Numbered from the stretch's first letter, positions 24,944 to 37,278 are shown. The stretch is 64,000 nucleotides of DNA from Nemania diffusa (GCA_038501195.1 JBBPUQ010000002.1:4216001-4280000); one strand, 5' to 3'. Made by a program: numbers and translations. The notes: generated by a model from the letters alone, not told the origin.

Positions 24944-26285
24944 TTAATCCTTCGGTCCAAGATGTGCAAGAGCCGCAAGACTCATAGCTAGCAGCCCTGT
25001 CCGAAGCGTCGGCTCTATGACCGGTCCAAAGTATGGCGAATGGTTACTTGGAATCTCCCCCAACTTGCCTTCCTTCTTTGCTTTTTCCCACTTGGCAATA
25101 TCTGTACTGCCGAATTTCCAGTAACAGTAAGGTATGTTCTTTGCGGCCCCTAGAATTGAAAAATCATCGCTGGCTAGTCCAGGTTCCGCTTGTTGGACCC
25201 TGTCGCCAAAGCGCTCGTGGAAGGTCTTTTGCAGTGTCTCAACCACACCTGCATCGTTCACTACGGCAGGAATGTCATCTGTGTGAGTGATAGACGGCGC
25301 GTCAGGTAATCCGGAGGCTTCACACTCGGCGCGAATCACTCGCTTTACCGCTCGGACTAACTGTTCTCTAATTTCTGGCTTGTAAGTTCGAAGATCGACC
25401 TTCATATCTACATAGTCAGGGATGATGTTGATCGATCTTCCAGCGTGTAGGTAGGCACACGTCAGAACGGCCACCTCTCCAGGCGGCACTTCCCGTGATA
25501 CTAGTGTTTGTAATCGAAGAACGATATAGCATGCTGTAATGACCGGATCTTTGCACAAGTGCGGCTGCGAGCCATGGCCGCCGATCCCGAAGATTCTGAC
25601 GTCGAAACAATCGCAGGAGCTCTGTGTAGGCCCTGCCCTGATTTGGATGGTACCAGTTTCAGTGCTGGTGACGTGCTGGCCTAGAAGGGTGTCTGGAACT
25701 GGCACTTTGTCGAAAAGACCATCATCCACCATCTTTTCGGCACCTGCTCCGTCTTCTTCCGCAGGCTGAAACAGGCATTCTATTGTTCCGGTCCAGTGTT
25801 CCCTTACCGAGTGTAGAAGCTTTGCCACACCCATCAAGATAGCAACATGAAAGTCATGTCCACATGCATGCATGATTGGGGTCTCGTTTCCATTTTTGTC
25901 TTTGGCTTTCTTTGTGCTGGCATAGGGAAGTCCGGTCTTCTCTTCCTGCGGCAGAGCATCCATATCTGCACGGAGCATGACTGTTGGCCCCTCTCCATTG
26001 TATAGTATGCCTACTATGCCATGGCCGCCAATCTTCGTCACCACGTCGTCGAAACCAAGATCGCGCATGAAGTTTTCCGCCATCCGAGATGTCTTAGACT
26101 CTTGAAGTGAGAGCTCGGGGTCTTGGTGGAGAGTTCGATAGGCATCTTCGAATGGGCCGAGATCCGGGAAAAACATGTCGACAATGTGCTGGATATTAGC
26201 TTTTTCAGTAGAACCTACAGAATCAAATTAGAATTTCTGGTCACTAGACAAGATCTCGAGACATCACACCATTTTCTCCCGCCAT
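24944..26285 (-). CDS. M20D metallo-amidohydrolase (N-acyl amino acid hydrolase type)
   Basis: This is a zinc or manganese amidohydrolase of peptidase family M20D, the group containing aminoacylase-like and auxin-conjugate hydrolase enzymes that release an amino acid from an N-acyl conjugate. Two exons, 26285-26270 (only 16 bp) and 26214-24944, separated by a 55-bp intron, give 428 residues. The di-metal ligands are visible: Cys and His of MHACGHD (about 123-125), the Glu pair in FQPAEED, His in GQHV, and the C-terminal His in NHSPYF. GIGGHGSQPH marks the dimerisation domain. No signal peptide is seen, so it is probably cytosolic. Without the 16-bp first exon the frame would start at an internal Met (26176), so short models are likely. 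The natural substrate is not determined. Confidence 0.9.
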
Positions 26286-26783
26286 TTTGATGTTTACCTG
26301 TCGTAAGCCTAGCTTTCATATAGATATGTCGTAGAAATAGAGAGTATCGCAAGTTGTCACACGGCAAAGCTACTTACATAGGCCATAACCTAGGACGTAC
26401 GACTTTAGCGGAGGCTAGAGCCCTCCCTAGCCAATACAGACCTTCATTCATGGCACCGCTAGCTGTAGGCAAGGCTATTGGAGGAAGAGGGTCACAAGGC
26501 TCTCAGAATGTCTCAGAAGGGTAAATAGGCCCTTGGTTACACTTAATAGTACCATGTGCTTCTGTAAGTGAAATCATGACCCTCGTCGCAAAGCTCATGA
26601 GTAGCAACCCGAGACCCCAGGCTGGAATCAAATGCGATATTCTTCATCAAGCTTAGCAAGAGCTCTATAATTATTACCAGGGGATGAGCAAACGCTAGAT
26701 TCTAGTGATGCATGCAGTCATTAGCAAAGAGCTAGCGTAAATGTTATATATTCACCTAGCTATAAAATTTGTCATCGAATCAA
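26286..26783. other. Intergenic region upstream of the amidohydrolase and tRNA-Tyr
   Basis: About 500 bp holds the amidohydrolase promoter and the 5' flank of the tRNA gene. I see no gene in it. Confidence 0.6.
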
Positions 26784-26874
26784 CTCCTGATGGCACAGTT
26801 GGTAGCGCGTTGGACTGTAATTGAAAATTTGCCTAGAGATCCACAGGTCGTGTGTTCGAATCACACTCAGGAGA
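26784..26874 (+). tRNA. tRNA-Tyr (anticodon GTA) with an 18-nt intron
   Basis: The acceptor stem CTCCTGA (26784-26790) pairs fully with TCAGGAG (26867-26873), with discriminator A at 26874. The T arm is perfect: GTGTG, TTCGAAT, CACAC. The anticodon GTA is at 26817-26819; the intron (26821-26838) sits one base 3' of the anticodon, the standard position for eukaryotic tRNA-Tyr. Two stem mismatches are present: A-C in the D stem (26795/26806) and T-C at the outer anticodon-stem pair (26810/26844). A T-run follows (about 26878-26883) as an RNA polymerase III stop. The A box (TGGCACAGTTGG) and B box (GTTCGAATC) are recognisable. Confidence 0.9.
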
Positions 26875-29000
26875 ATTGTTTTTAATATTTTTCTTGCTCC
26901 GGGGCCTTACTCTAAGGTTTCCTCTTATATGTATGTAAATGTACTTAGACCAACTAAGTATGTATCTACGCATAATTGGCTTACATGGTTTATTTTATTG
27001 GTTCATTTCTATCCATTAGGTAGCGCAATCATGGCTACCTGTTTGCATGTGATGGTTATTGCATAATCTTATCACAGATCCCGTGGTGAGACGTTTTGCC
27101 TTTTTCGGTACTGCTTATTCGGTGGGACCCGGTGGCATGGAGAGGAAACCTCACAACAATCTGCAAGGGGAAGCCAAGATCCGTCTACTCAATGTTATAC
27201 CTAACATAAAATAGAAATCACCTGGTGTCCGCACAGTTATTTCAAGAAGAATAAATAGAGCGTATATGTGTCTACCTATCGCTGATCAAGATCGACCTGT
27301 ATGTGGATCTGTGCATCCCGCCAAATCCTTACTAGATAGAATTCATGTACCATGTATCTATCTAGGCGGGTAATAAAATAGGTAGTATGGATACACTGTA
27401 TGACGCCGGAATTTTCGGATTTACTTGAAAGAAATGCCCGATCCACGAGATGGTGAGATTCTTATGCGACATAATCTTGTGGCGCTTGTAGTAGTGCGGT
27501 TGGCATACATAATCGTCCGACGTGAGAATATCTAGACGACGTACGCAGCTTTAGTAAAAGCGAACGCCGTCGCTTCTACTGTACTGTGAGAATATCGCAA
27601 AATATCGCCCTTACTTCTTCTTTGGAAAGTCCTTGCTGACTATACCCATACTTGGCTATTAAGCAGCTTCACCGTACTTTTGCATTTTCTTCTACTTGTG
27701 AGGTGTAGACTCCAAGACTCTATGCCCGGCGAAAGTCCATATGTTGACCGCCAGCGTAGGTATTGGTGCATGAGGGGCTAAACGGATTGCGTTTAATCAC
27801 CAATGACCGCATCGTATCGTTCTGTACAGGCTTGAGAGCGCTAGCCGCCGAGAACGTAGCGCTGTACCATCCGTGTAAGGTGGCTAGCAGATCCTGTCGA
27901 GTGACTGGGAAATCATAATGGGGAATGGTCCATGTCAACTTGCCAGGTACCGGAAATAAGTGACCGCGGGGTAATACGGCAAGGCTTGCCTTTTCATTAG
28001 TGACCTTAGTCTACCTACCTATATAAGCCTACACAAGGTTCGATTGGTAGTCCATGCTGAATGGTTTACTAATACAAAAATTTAAACTTTGCAGATTCGT
28101 AGTCTAGGTACCTATGTTGCAGTGCTTGGATGATCTCTAATGCACAATCGGCAGTGAGTGCCATCCCACCCCAGTTAACGAAAGGAATACCTAGTTCCGG
28201 GTCGCCGCGTTGATCGATTGGCCTGGCCGAAGTTTGGCAGATAGCGCCAGTCCGAATAAGTATTAGTCACATAGTTAAAGAGTTACCTATTTGTACCCTG
28301 GTCGGCCACTTTATGGTACGTAGTTGGATCTCGATGCTCGCGATACTACGATACCACATGAGCATAGACATACGCATACAAGAGTTTTAAACCTGGCTCA
28401 AAGCGTCATTGACTTGTGAGCTTTATTTTTTTTAATTTTATTTTATTTTTGCGAATTCAATAACCCAAATACTGCAAACTACACAATTTCTTTGAATCGT
28501 TTTTTGTTTTCTTTTTCCGCAGACGTCCATAATCTTCAAAAAATCGGATTATCAAGAAAAGATCGGTGTGTGTATGTGTGTAAGTATCTCCTAGTGTTAT
28601 AGATGCAAGAGAGAACATATCCAAGATAGGCAGCAGTCAGTCAGGCCATAAAACTTTTCTACACATCATGATCATTTAGTGCTTTAGGTTGAGTTACCCT
28701 CTAGCACACATGAGCCAGGTTGTCTTAGTGCTCACTCAGAACTTAGAAGGCATAGAATTCATTCCCTGCGTCAACGCGGCACAGTCAAACTTGTTCTTGT
28801 CAGCATCGACGGGTATGGCGAGTAAGCATACTTACCCAATATCGTATATGACGAGATGGACATAGTAGAAGTGCTTTTAAATAGATAGAAGGCTCGCTCA
28901 AAGTCGTCCGAAATTTAATTACTACACTTTATTGGTTGCTATTACTCAAGTAGACAGAACATTATTTTACTTCTATTATTTTAATGAGTAAAAACATACG
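26875..29000. other. Intergenic region with no recognised gene
   Basis: About 2.1 kb lies between the tRNA and the lipoxygenase gene. A 72-codon minus-strand frame (27720-27938) has no recognisable product. A T-rich block occurs at about 28425-28520, and an isolated TAGGTACCTA palindrome at about 28107-28116. The TATA-like and pyrimidine-rich stretch at about 28840-28990 is probably the lipoxygenase promoter. Confidence 0.55.
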
Positions 29001-31453
29001 ATGATAAACCTATCAAGATTCTGCCTTCTACTCTCGAGTGTGGCGCTTTTAGCATCTTCAGCGCCCACGAGGAACAGTAGTGACTTCTTTACCCTACCAA
29101 ATGCTGACCCTAACTACAAGGCGAGGGCCTCTGCCATCGAGGCAAAACGGAAAGGTTGGCTATATGAAGAATATCCAATCGGCGGCGCTTTCTATCCAAC
29201 TGGGTTACTTGCCAACAAGACAATATCAGAACAAGAAGCACAATGGTTTCCTGTCGTGATAGAACATGCCCAAGTGATTGCAGAAGAATCGGTATCTGCC
29301 TTGGCGGGTATTATTGCGGTAAGTAATCCTAATGCAGTAACTAATGTTGCTAATCGAAGATATAGGCAGGCAATTTCTCAACATTAGACGATTATGCAAA
29401 TGCGTATAACAACCAATGGAACATGTCCCTCCCTCGCGGGCCTATGTTGGGTATGCTCACGAATTACACCGACGATCGTTTATTTTCAATGATGAGATTG
29501 GTGAGGGAATTTCTATCTTGTCTTTTCCTTCCCCTGGCGTCTTGATACTTCCTAGTCCTTCACTGTATTTCCATACCTAAGAAATACTTCTAACTCCAAC
29601 CACCGTGGCCAGTCCGCGACGCCGTACAAGATACAACGTGTCCAACGTAAAGAGGATTTCCTTTTTCCAGTTAATAATGCCGCTTCGATCACAGGTGGAC
29701 TTTCTCTCCAAGATCTACGTGCACAGGGTCGACTTTTTTCCACAGACTTCAGTCAGTTAAAGGTATGTGCGGAGACTTCATTCGTCTTCATCCGTCTGTC
29801 TCTCTTCTCTAGTCGACCTGTCTAAACCTAATTCTTCGCAGTAAGTATCTCTGGATATTACATCTCTTAAGATAAGCACAACACCGGCAGTAATCCGAGA
29901 CAACAAAAGTAAACGACCCATTTATGAGACAACACACTAGTGTTAGGAGGCTTTTATATCCCTTTTCACGCATTCTAAGAACAATATTCAAATAATCAGG
30001 GACTTTGCTTCTTGTCTTTATAAGTCCCTCAAGCTCTTGAAATCCTTCGTATTCATTATCAAAAACGATTTCTCACTAATCTGGCGTTTCTAATAGGGAT
30101 CTCCCTTCGAGTGGAAAGTATGGCGCCGGATGCCAGGCCTACTTCTACATAGATCAGCTCGGCGATTTCCTCCCTCTAGCCATTAAACCGATAGTTAAAG
30201 ACAGGGAGGAATCGGCTCTTGTCTATACGCCGGAAGATAAGCCTGCAGATTGGTTACTTGCTAAGATGCTGCTGAACCAAAATGACGGCTATCACTCAAC
30301 CTGGAGTCACGTGGGTCAATCACATTCCGCTGCCGAAGCTCCGTATCTTGCTGCGATTCGAACTCTCAGCAATGACCATCCAGTCATGGCTATTCTTAAT
30401 AGGAGTACGTCTTGCTCTCTACTACAATATGATATGGGAACTCTACTGACGATAACCGAACAGTTGAGAAAACGCCCTGGGGTGTCCGTCCTAATCTAGA
30501 AAATGGCCTCAAATCAGGAGAGGCATTCACTGGTCCTCAATACTATCCATGGTCTCCCGACGCCGCTAGTGAATATGTAAACCAGTTGTATCTGTCTGGG
30601 GAATCGGCAGCTTTCGAAGGGAATTATTACCGTTCGAACTTCAAGAAGCGCGGCTTGGTCGACAGCTCTTTCGGGCCAAAGTTCAAGTCGTTCCCATTCT
30701 ACGAAGACACGAGCGTCGTTACCGAGTCAATTCGAGAGTTCATGGAGACATTCATCAACTCATACTATCCCAACGATAAGGCGGTAGCTAAGGATATAGA
30801 GCTGCAGGCCTGGCACCACGAGACCACAGCTGCGCGAGTCTATGACTTTCCTACGATCCAGACCAGACAGGCTATTGCCGATATCCTCACACACCAAGCC
30901 TACCTAAGCGTCATCGTGAGCAATGTCATGAGTACGAACGGCATCCATCTTAACTCGATGTCGCTCCCATTCGCCCCAGCCGGGTTCCTACAGCCGATCC
31001 CATCTAAAAAGGGGCTTACAGAGAAGGACCTCAGTACGTACCCCTGAATCCTTTCCCGCCTTGGCTGAGTTCCTGCCCCCGCGCGCGCCGGAAGTCCCCA
31101 ATAATAAGTTGAATCTTGAGCATAAGCTAAACTCTAACGTGGGAATTATTGTAGTGACATTCATGCCGACACCAGAAGGCGCGGTCTGGCAGGTCTCGAC
31201 GTACGTCGTCGGCCATCGGCCCATGTGGCGCGATACTAACGAGACGCTTTCCCATCTCTTCGATAACGACGACTTACTAGCGAGAACGAACGCGAAGACA
31301 CAAGCTGCCGCCGCCAAGTTCAAGGCTACAATGATGGATTTCAGTATCGAGGTTCGCGCGCGCACATTTGATGAAAACGGGTTGAATAGGGGCATGCCAT
31401 TCATTTGGGATGCCCTCGATCCGAACTATGCACCATACTGGAGCGTAATCTAG
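29001..31453 (+). CDS. Secreted lipoxygenase homologue with two altered metal ligands
   Basis: It belongs to the fungal lipoxygenase family, enzymes that oxygenate polyunsaturated fatty acids with a Mn or Fe centre. A hydrophobic signal peptide (about residues 1-20) indicates secretion. My model has six exons (29001-29318, 29366-29500, 29556-29762, 30119-30404, 30464-31033, 31095-31453), giving 624 residues, close to family length. The helix with the first two ligands is present: His279 and His284 in YHSTWSH, then AAIRTLSNDHPV. In the second ligand helix, where homologues have HHxMN (His and Asn ligands), this protein reads SNVMS, so both are Ser (468, 472). SLPFAPAGF and the C-terminal Ile624 (terminal carboxylate ligand) are in place. 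Two introns need acceptors (30118, 31094) a few codons downstream of the positions homology suggests, so a degenerate gene or a sequencing slip is possible. I expect little or no classical activity. Confidence 0.8.
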
Positions 31454-34400
31454 AGTGAGTAAAGGCTTACGTGTGGCGACCCTGTAGCGGTTGTGGGACG
31501 AGAAAAAGGAGAGGTGGCGTAATGCTCGGAGATGGTTTGTACGACCCTCGCCAGGTTGAAAGGTCACGTTGGAATATTTATAGAAGGAATTAGTCATGCT
31601 CCATGCTAAGAATACAATAGGTCTTCATCGTCGTAGCTTATACGTGTCTGACACCGGAGTCTTTATGTACTTTAAAGCGTGTCTGTAAAAGTGCTGTCCT
31701 TAGACTTCTCTGTTAGTAGGCCATCTAACACAGTATGGAGAAGGAGTCTCACGGCGAGGCGGCAGAGATCATGACAGAGATCAATAGTGTAATGTATTAA
31801 TCCCTGGGTCTCTTGAATCCTTTAAGGGATTCTACGCTAAAAGGTGGCTGCATGAGATCCCGACACTCCAGAAAGCGCACAAAGACGTGGTCGATAGGAA
31901 TTAAAAGCACAAAGTTGCCTCTGGCAATCTCATACTAATTATCGGACATTGGCGTTTCTGTGCATTAATAAGTCTGCCTTGCGAAAGTTATTCTAGCTTG
32001 GGTGGCACACGGCATCCAAACATAGAACATCTTATGTTCACTTAGTCGGTAGCTAGCTATTTAAGCGCGCGTTGTGACTCTGACGTTGTACTGGGCTAGC
32101 AATGAAGAAGCTGTCAGAGTAACGGACAATTTGTGAGCCATTATGGAGGGAAGTGCAAGTGATAGTCTGTAATATAATTAATCTCCGATCATACAGCACA
32201 AGTGGCTAGTTCTTATTCTCATCGTCGCATTGTTGGCCTAGTCTTTAGCTGGTTTTCGGATCGGTGCGCCCTCATATTGCTATGTGTAAGCCAAGGAGGC
32301 CTCGCGAGCTTTAGTAGCCAAGAATGAAGGTGGGTCGTGACCATTCTCCAGTCGGGTATGTGTAGGTCCCGAAGAGTAGAACTAGATGAGATGTAATTGA
32401 CATGCAAGCTGAAGACAGCCAAAGATCCAAGCCGGATGGTATTAGTGCTTGGAAAATAAGTACTAGCACGTCTTTTGACGCTGGACACTAACTCCGCGCT
32501 GTAAATGGTGGCGATACCCTTCGCGGACCCTTATTTGATGCGTAGCGGACCAACTATTGACTATTCGAGTGCGTGTAGTCATCATGGGTCGATGAGCATT
32601 ATACAACATCATCAAAGATAATAATCAGCGACCTAGTGTCTTAGTAGCCCAGGATTACTCATGTCTTGGTTGTCCTACGAAGAGGGCTGCTTGACGGTCT
32701 AAAAAGGTGCAGCCTACACCCATCGCGTGACGCTCGGCTCTTGATGTTGAGGTCGTTTATTATATAACATTGCTACCATCACGATCTGAATGGTGGCACA
32801 CTGTCACAGAGTGGTTGTTGCCTAGGAAGGCAGCAGAGAGCACGAGCAGACCCAGCTAATGATGATCTGGCAGTGGTCCAGGCAACCATTGTAGAGTAGA
32901 GCCTTCAGGCGGCGGGTAGTTCGAAAGGGGTAAAAATTAAACATTGAACGAGAGGTAATAAGACAGAGGGCCTCTTCCCTAGGGGATATACCCTCATTGT
33001 GGCCATCTTTTTCTTTGACGCGGCCTCTTTTGCGAGGCTAGTCTTCTGTCTCGAGTCCAGCATACTAGGACTTCCAGAGCATACTGGATGACGACCTGTC
33101 GGCACCGAGACTATTATTGTCATAGAATGCATCTGAGATGTCTCCACCTAACGAGTTCCTGCAGCGTCTTGACCCTGATCAAGTGCAGCCTGCCGTCGTC
33201 GTTGCCACAGTGGCCCTGAGCGATGAACCTTTGTGCCAAGAACCATACAGACGGGACTGTCGTCATCTAGGGCGACTGGTTACCCGCCACATCCATATCC
33301 ACAGGACCCTCTGTTTCTAGGCGTCTTATTTACAGCTCTCGCTGTATGCACCGAGTGCTAGGAATGGTATTCAAGCTGCGCAGAGATTGATCAAGCTGCG
33401 GGCGCAACGTGGCAACTTGAGCTATGGCTGGCTGTTGCATATAAGGATGTAACTCTGTACTTAGTAAGTAAATGAGGGTCACGTAGACAGGGACAACGTA
33501 TTACCTAATCAGATCGTCTATATATACATATAATGCTATGAAAACATGATACCTACAAGTCATTGCTTCTTGAGGCTAAGATATGTTGCTGCAGGAGATC
33601 TGTGGCTGCATCGAGATGTTTCTCCTGTCTCCTTTGTCTGCAATGCAAGGAGGAATTGTCTAGGATGATGCTGCTGCTGCTTATTGACTGAGTGATTAAT
33701 TGATTAATTAATCGACCGATTGATTCTATGAATAGGAAGGGCTGTCTGTCTGCCTGTTCAATCACAACAGGCGAGGCGCCCTCGACTTACCTACCTACCT
33801 ATCTAGAACTGATGGGTGTTTAAAAAGTCAAAATGCGGGGGGGGTTTCAAACCCATCAATGCAGGGTACCTATATTAAATTGTAATAAGAGAAGTCAACA
33901 AGTACCAGGCAGCTGCCAGTCAGCGGAATGCTTCCGTCGCGGAGCCAAGACGGTGCCACCCGTTTGTTTAACCCCGGTCTTCTGCCCTAGTCTCCATGCT
34001 GGCCCACCCTGATCTGCCTACGCTACACAGCGTATCTAGATACCTGGTAGCATACTCTCCTGGTTCTGACCCTGTCCTGGTCATGTCCTGGCTACTTGTC
34101 CTGCTGTCCTAGATACAGTAGGTACTGCCATTAATTATAGCATCTGTACACAATTCCGTATAGCATCTATATACAATGCTGCACACTACCTAGGAGTTTC
34201 CTGGCTAGCCTTGTAGCAATTGCCGTAGCATAAGCGTATTGCTGTTGAAAGTAATATACTGATATTCGGTTCGGCGTAACCTGATAGACTTAGAGTAGTC
34301 CTTGTGGAGGACACTAGTCTACGGCACGCTAAGGCAGCATTGTATTCTGTACAGCATGAAGATATCTTCGTCCAATTTGGATTGGGGAATTCCAAATCCC

Positions 34401-36020
34401 TTCCACAGGACAGAATCACTCGGGTTTCCTCGAGTAAAATTCCCATATCGGGACAAATAATGTCTCTGTTAAGATAGGGCGCGATCTGCTACCACGTGAT
34501 ATACCATGCATCGAAGAGAAGAGATTTCGTCACTTGCTTAGGTACCTTTTGTATTAAACATTAAGTACATACCTACCTACACTACCTATACGTACGTAGT
34601 AGACCTGCACTACTATACTACCCCTATGGTAGTATATCAGTATAACACTTGCATGCCGGAGCTACACCCACCCAGATCAGTTACGTTAGGTACTTACATA
34701 AGTGTGCCGTAAGTACTGGATCATGCAGGTAGGTATCCTGGAACCGTACGTACCTATGCGTACTCGTACTCAGCCCAAGCTCAAGTTGGGCATGACATTA
34801 TGTACGCATACCTACCAAGTATGTGTACGCTACTGTAGATAGCCGTGAGCCGTGGTCCGTGGCCCGAATCTTCCACCGCGGCAACGGAATTATCTACTCC
34901 ATATGGTAGAAATACCCAAAAGGTACGGTCCTACCCTCCTGTATCTACCCATCTATTATGTAGTAAGTAGTATGTCCGGCTTCTCTTTTTCGAGATCTAA
35001 ATTAGTGTAGCCAAAATCGTAAATCGTGCACAAGCTTGCATATCTAGTATGTAACGACTATATAGATTGCAGGACTGTAGGTTGCAAAGAGGTAGGTAGG
35101 TGTAAGTAGATAGATACATACTATCTCACTATCAAAGGACTAAATGGGTGGGCGGCTCTTGGCGTGAAGTTCCTCCGATCTTACAACACCACAGTTTTTA
35201 TGCAGCTATTTGATAGGCTACATGATGCTACGCTAGGTATAGAATGTTACTCTAGGTGCATGATCCCAGTGCAGACCGGGTCCAAGTGCAGCGCTGTCGT
35301 GTAGGTACTACTTATACTATTGCGTACAGTCCCTAGAAGTACGACAGTTGCCACGCGCTTCATCGTTCTTCAGCTTGCTACAGTAGCATCCTACGTTCCA
35401 TGCAATGCGACACAAAGCACGAGGTTTGATCTTAACGATATTAGCTCCCAATAGTCGCCATATATCGACTGTCTAGAGCACCCGATTATTCTTCCCATTC
35501 TCTCTCCTGCATCAACGTGCAGTAGGATTTGGCACGGGCCACATGACCTCAGGTAGCCCTGAATTGCAACCTGCAGATGGTGTCTGTATGGAAGTATGTA
35601 CTTACCTATTTACTATTTGGAGAAGCGTGCAGGTGGACTGCGCATGAAAGTAAGTACGCTACCAACCATGTGTGTAAGTGCATGTAAGTAGGTGTGGAGG
35701 GGAGCTCGACTCCTTTTTAATCCAGTGGTCCCCCCTACTTGGCCCCCCCACTCCCCTCTCCGGCTACCTACTACGTACTATACAGTATGTACGTAGGAGA
35801 CGAATTGTCTAGACGCATGGTTACCTACGCTGCCACCTACAGTAGGTATAACACTAAGTATCTCAATGACATCTTGGCGTGAGGCTGAACTGCGGCCCGC
35901 ATCTACACGCCATGTACACTAGTGTGGCATAGGTGCATAGGTACATGCGCAGTGCAGTGCAGTGTACTATTTAGTGCAGTGTGATGTGGTATACGCAAAA
36001 GGTACACTGCACACAAAGGT

Positions 36021-36056
36021 AACAACAATGATGATGATAATAATAATAATAATAAT
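36021..36056. repeat. Trinucleotide microsatellite (ATG then ATA)
   Basis: A short AACAAC stretch passes into ATGATGATG and then about eight ATA/TAA units. It is a simple repeat in noncoding DNA. Confidence 0.8.
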
Positions 36057-37154
36057 ACAAAATAATATGTAGGTATGCAGGTAGTATGCCTTGGCTGACG
36101 GCTTCGAGGTCGATTTGTGTACGATGTAGGGCGTTTTATCCGTTGTGGCGCCCTGTGGATGAATAACTTTAGCATCATAATTTACACATTGCATATTACC
36201 CATGCATCCCTATCGTGTTCCTACCAATATCGATGCGTGTGGCAATCTATCTCTAAGACTCTACAGCTCTACTGTAAGTAATGTCGTAGGTACCTACCAC
36301 CCAGGCTAGCAGCCAACCTGCCAAATACGTTGAAGGGTAGGTACTGTGTGTATGTATGAGGTATGGTGTGTATGGTGTGTAGGCCAGGGGGCAGGATGGA
36401 TGTGTTCTATGTGTACAGATCCGCCGCCGTTGAGCTGAAAACCTAAACGGGAAGGGGATTATCCTCCACACACTAACTACATACCTACGTAGGTAGACTA
36501 ACAAGATAGCGATGCTGGGGAGATGTCGGCCCAAGATCTTCAGGCCCTGTAAGCCGACTTGTTCAGTGTCCTTCCTATCTAACCTGAACAAGAGCGTGCT
36601 TAGCGAGCGCGTTCCACTCTCGTGAGAACGCACCTATGGCTGCTGCTGAAGCCGTTGATCCCGTTGATCCCCTGCCAGCGAGCTAAATCGGATGACCGAC
36701 GACATCGGCAGCAACTGCACTAAGATCCCGGCTCGCATCAAACCATGCGCTGCCGTGACTAAAGTAAAGTGAAGACGAGGGCAGGGAAGAAGGGGTAGGC
36801 AGGCGTGTAAGACCTCAACCCGCAGATTGTGGCTGAGATCACGGCAAGAAACATGTTAGCGTATTACTTGCAGCGATTACCCTCTCCGGCATGCTGCCAG
36901 GGATTCCAAAATATTTCCTCGAGCAGAGTGTCTGCCGACGTTGACCTTTGTGTGTTTTAAAACACATGCAGGATGGCGCCACTGCAGTCATGAAGGTGTG
37001 CTGCTGCTTCAGGCCGTCAACGACTACTACTAGCTAGTCCTTGGCCTCCTTCTCCTTAGCCATACCTCATTATAATTGGACTACTTATTACTTATACTCG
37101 CCTCCGGCCTGACAGGGACGGCGGCATTACATACTTGTACATACATAGCCCAGC

Positions 37155-37232
37155 TCGAACTGCAACTAGAACTAGAACAAGAACAAGAACCAGAACCAGA
37201 ACTCGCAAAGACGAACTTGAACTTGAACCGGT
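37155..37232 (+). repeat. Imperfect hexamer repeat (AGAACN) in the 5' leader of the AflR-like gene
   Basis: Units such as AGAACT, AGAACA and AGAACC follow each other almost without interruption, ending about 50 bp before the start codon at 37279. It is a purine-rich, possibly unstable 5' leader; any role in expression is unknown. Confidence 0.65.
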
Positions 37233-37278
37233 CTAGGCCTGACTTCACACACCGCAGCAACAATCATCATCTGACAAC

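Larger units (their letters stand above)
31454..37278. other. Long gene-poor region with many GGTACC/ACCTACC motifs
   Basis: 5.8 kb lies between the lipoxygenase and the AflR-like gene. None of the small frames has a recognisable product or clean splice structure. From about 33780 onward the DNA is crowded with ACCTACC, GTAGGTA and GTACGTA motifs. An imperfect trinucleotide run (ATG/ATA) lies at about 36021-36056 and a hexamer-like repeat at 37155-37232. The last 400 bp should contain the promoter of the Zn2Cys6 gene. No tRNA or rRNA is seen. Confidence 0.55.

Noticed and set aside
27720..27938. 72-codon minus-strand frame
   Set aside because: No recognisable domain, no splice partners and no coding bias compared with flanks.
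34186..34446. 86-codon minus-strand frame in the gene-poor region
   Set aside because: Composition is that of the surrounding noncoding DNA, and neither a domain nor an intron structure is apparent.
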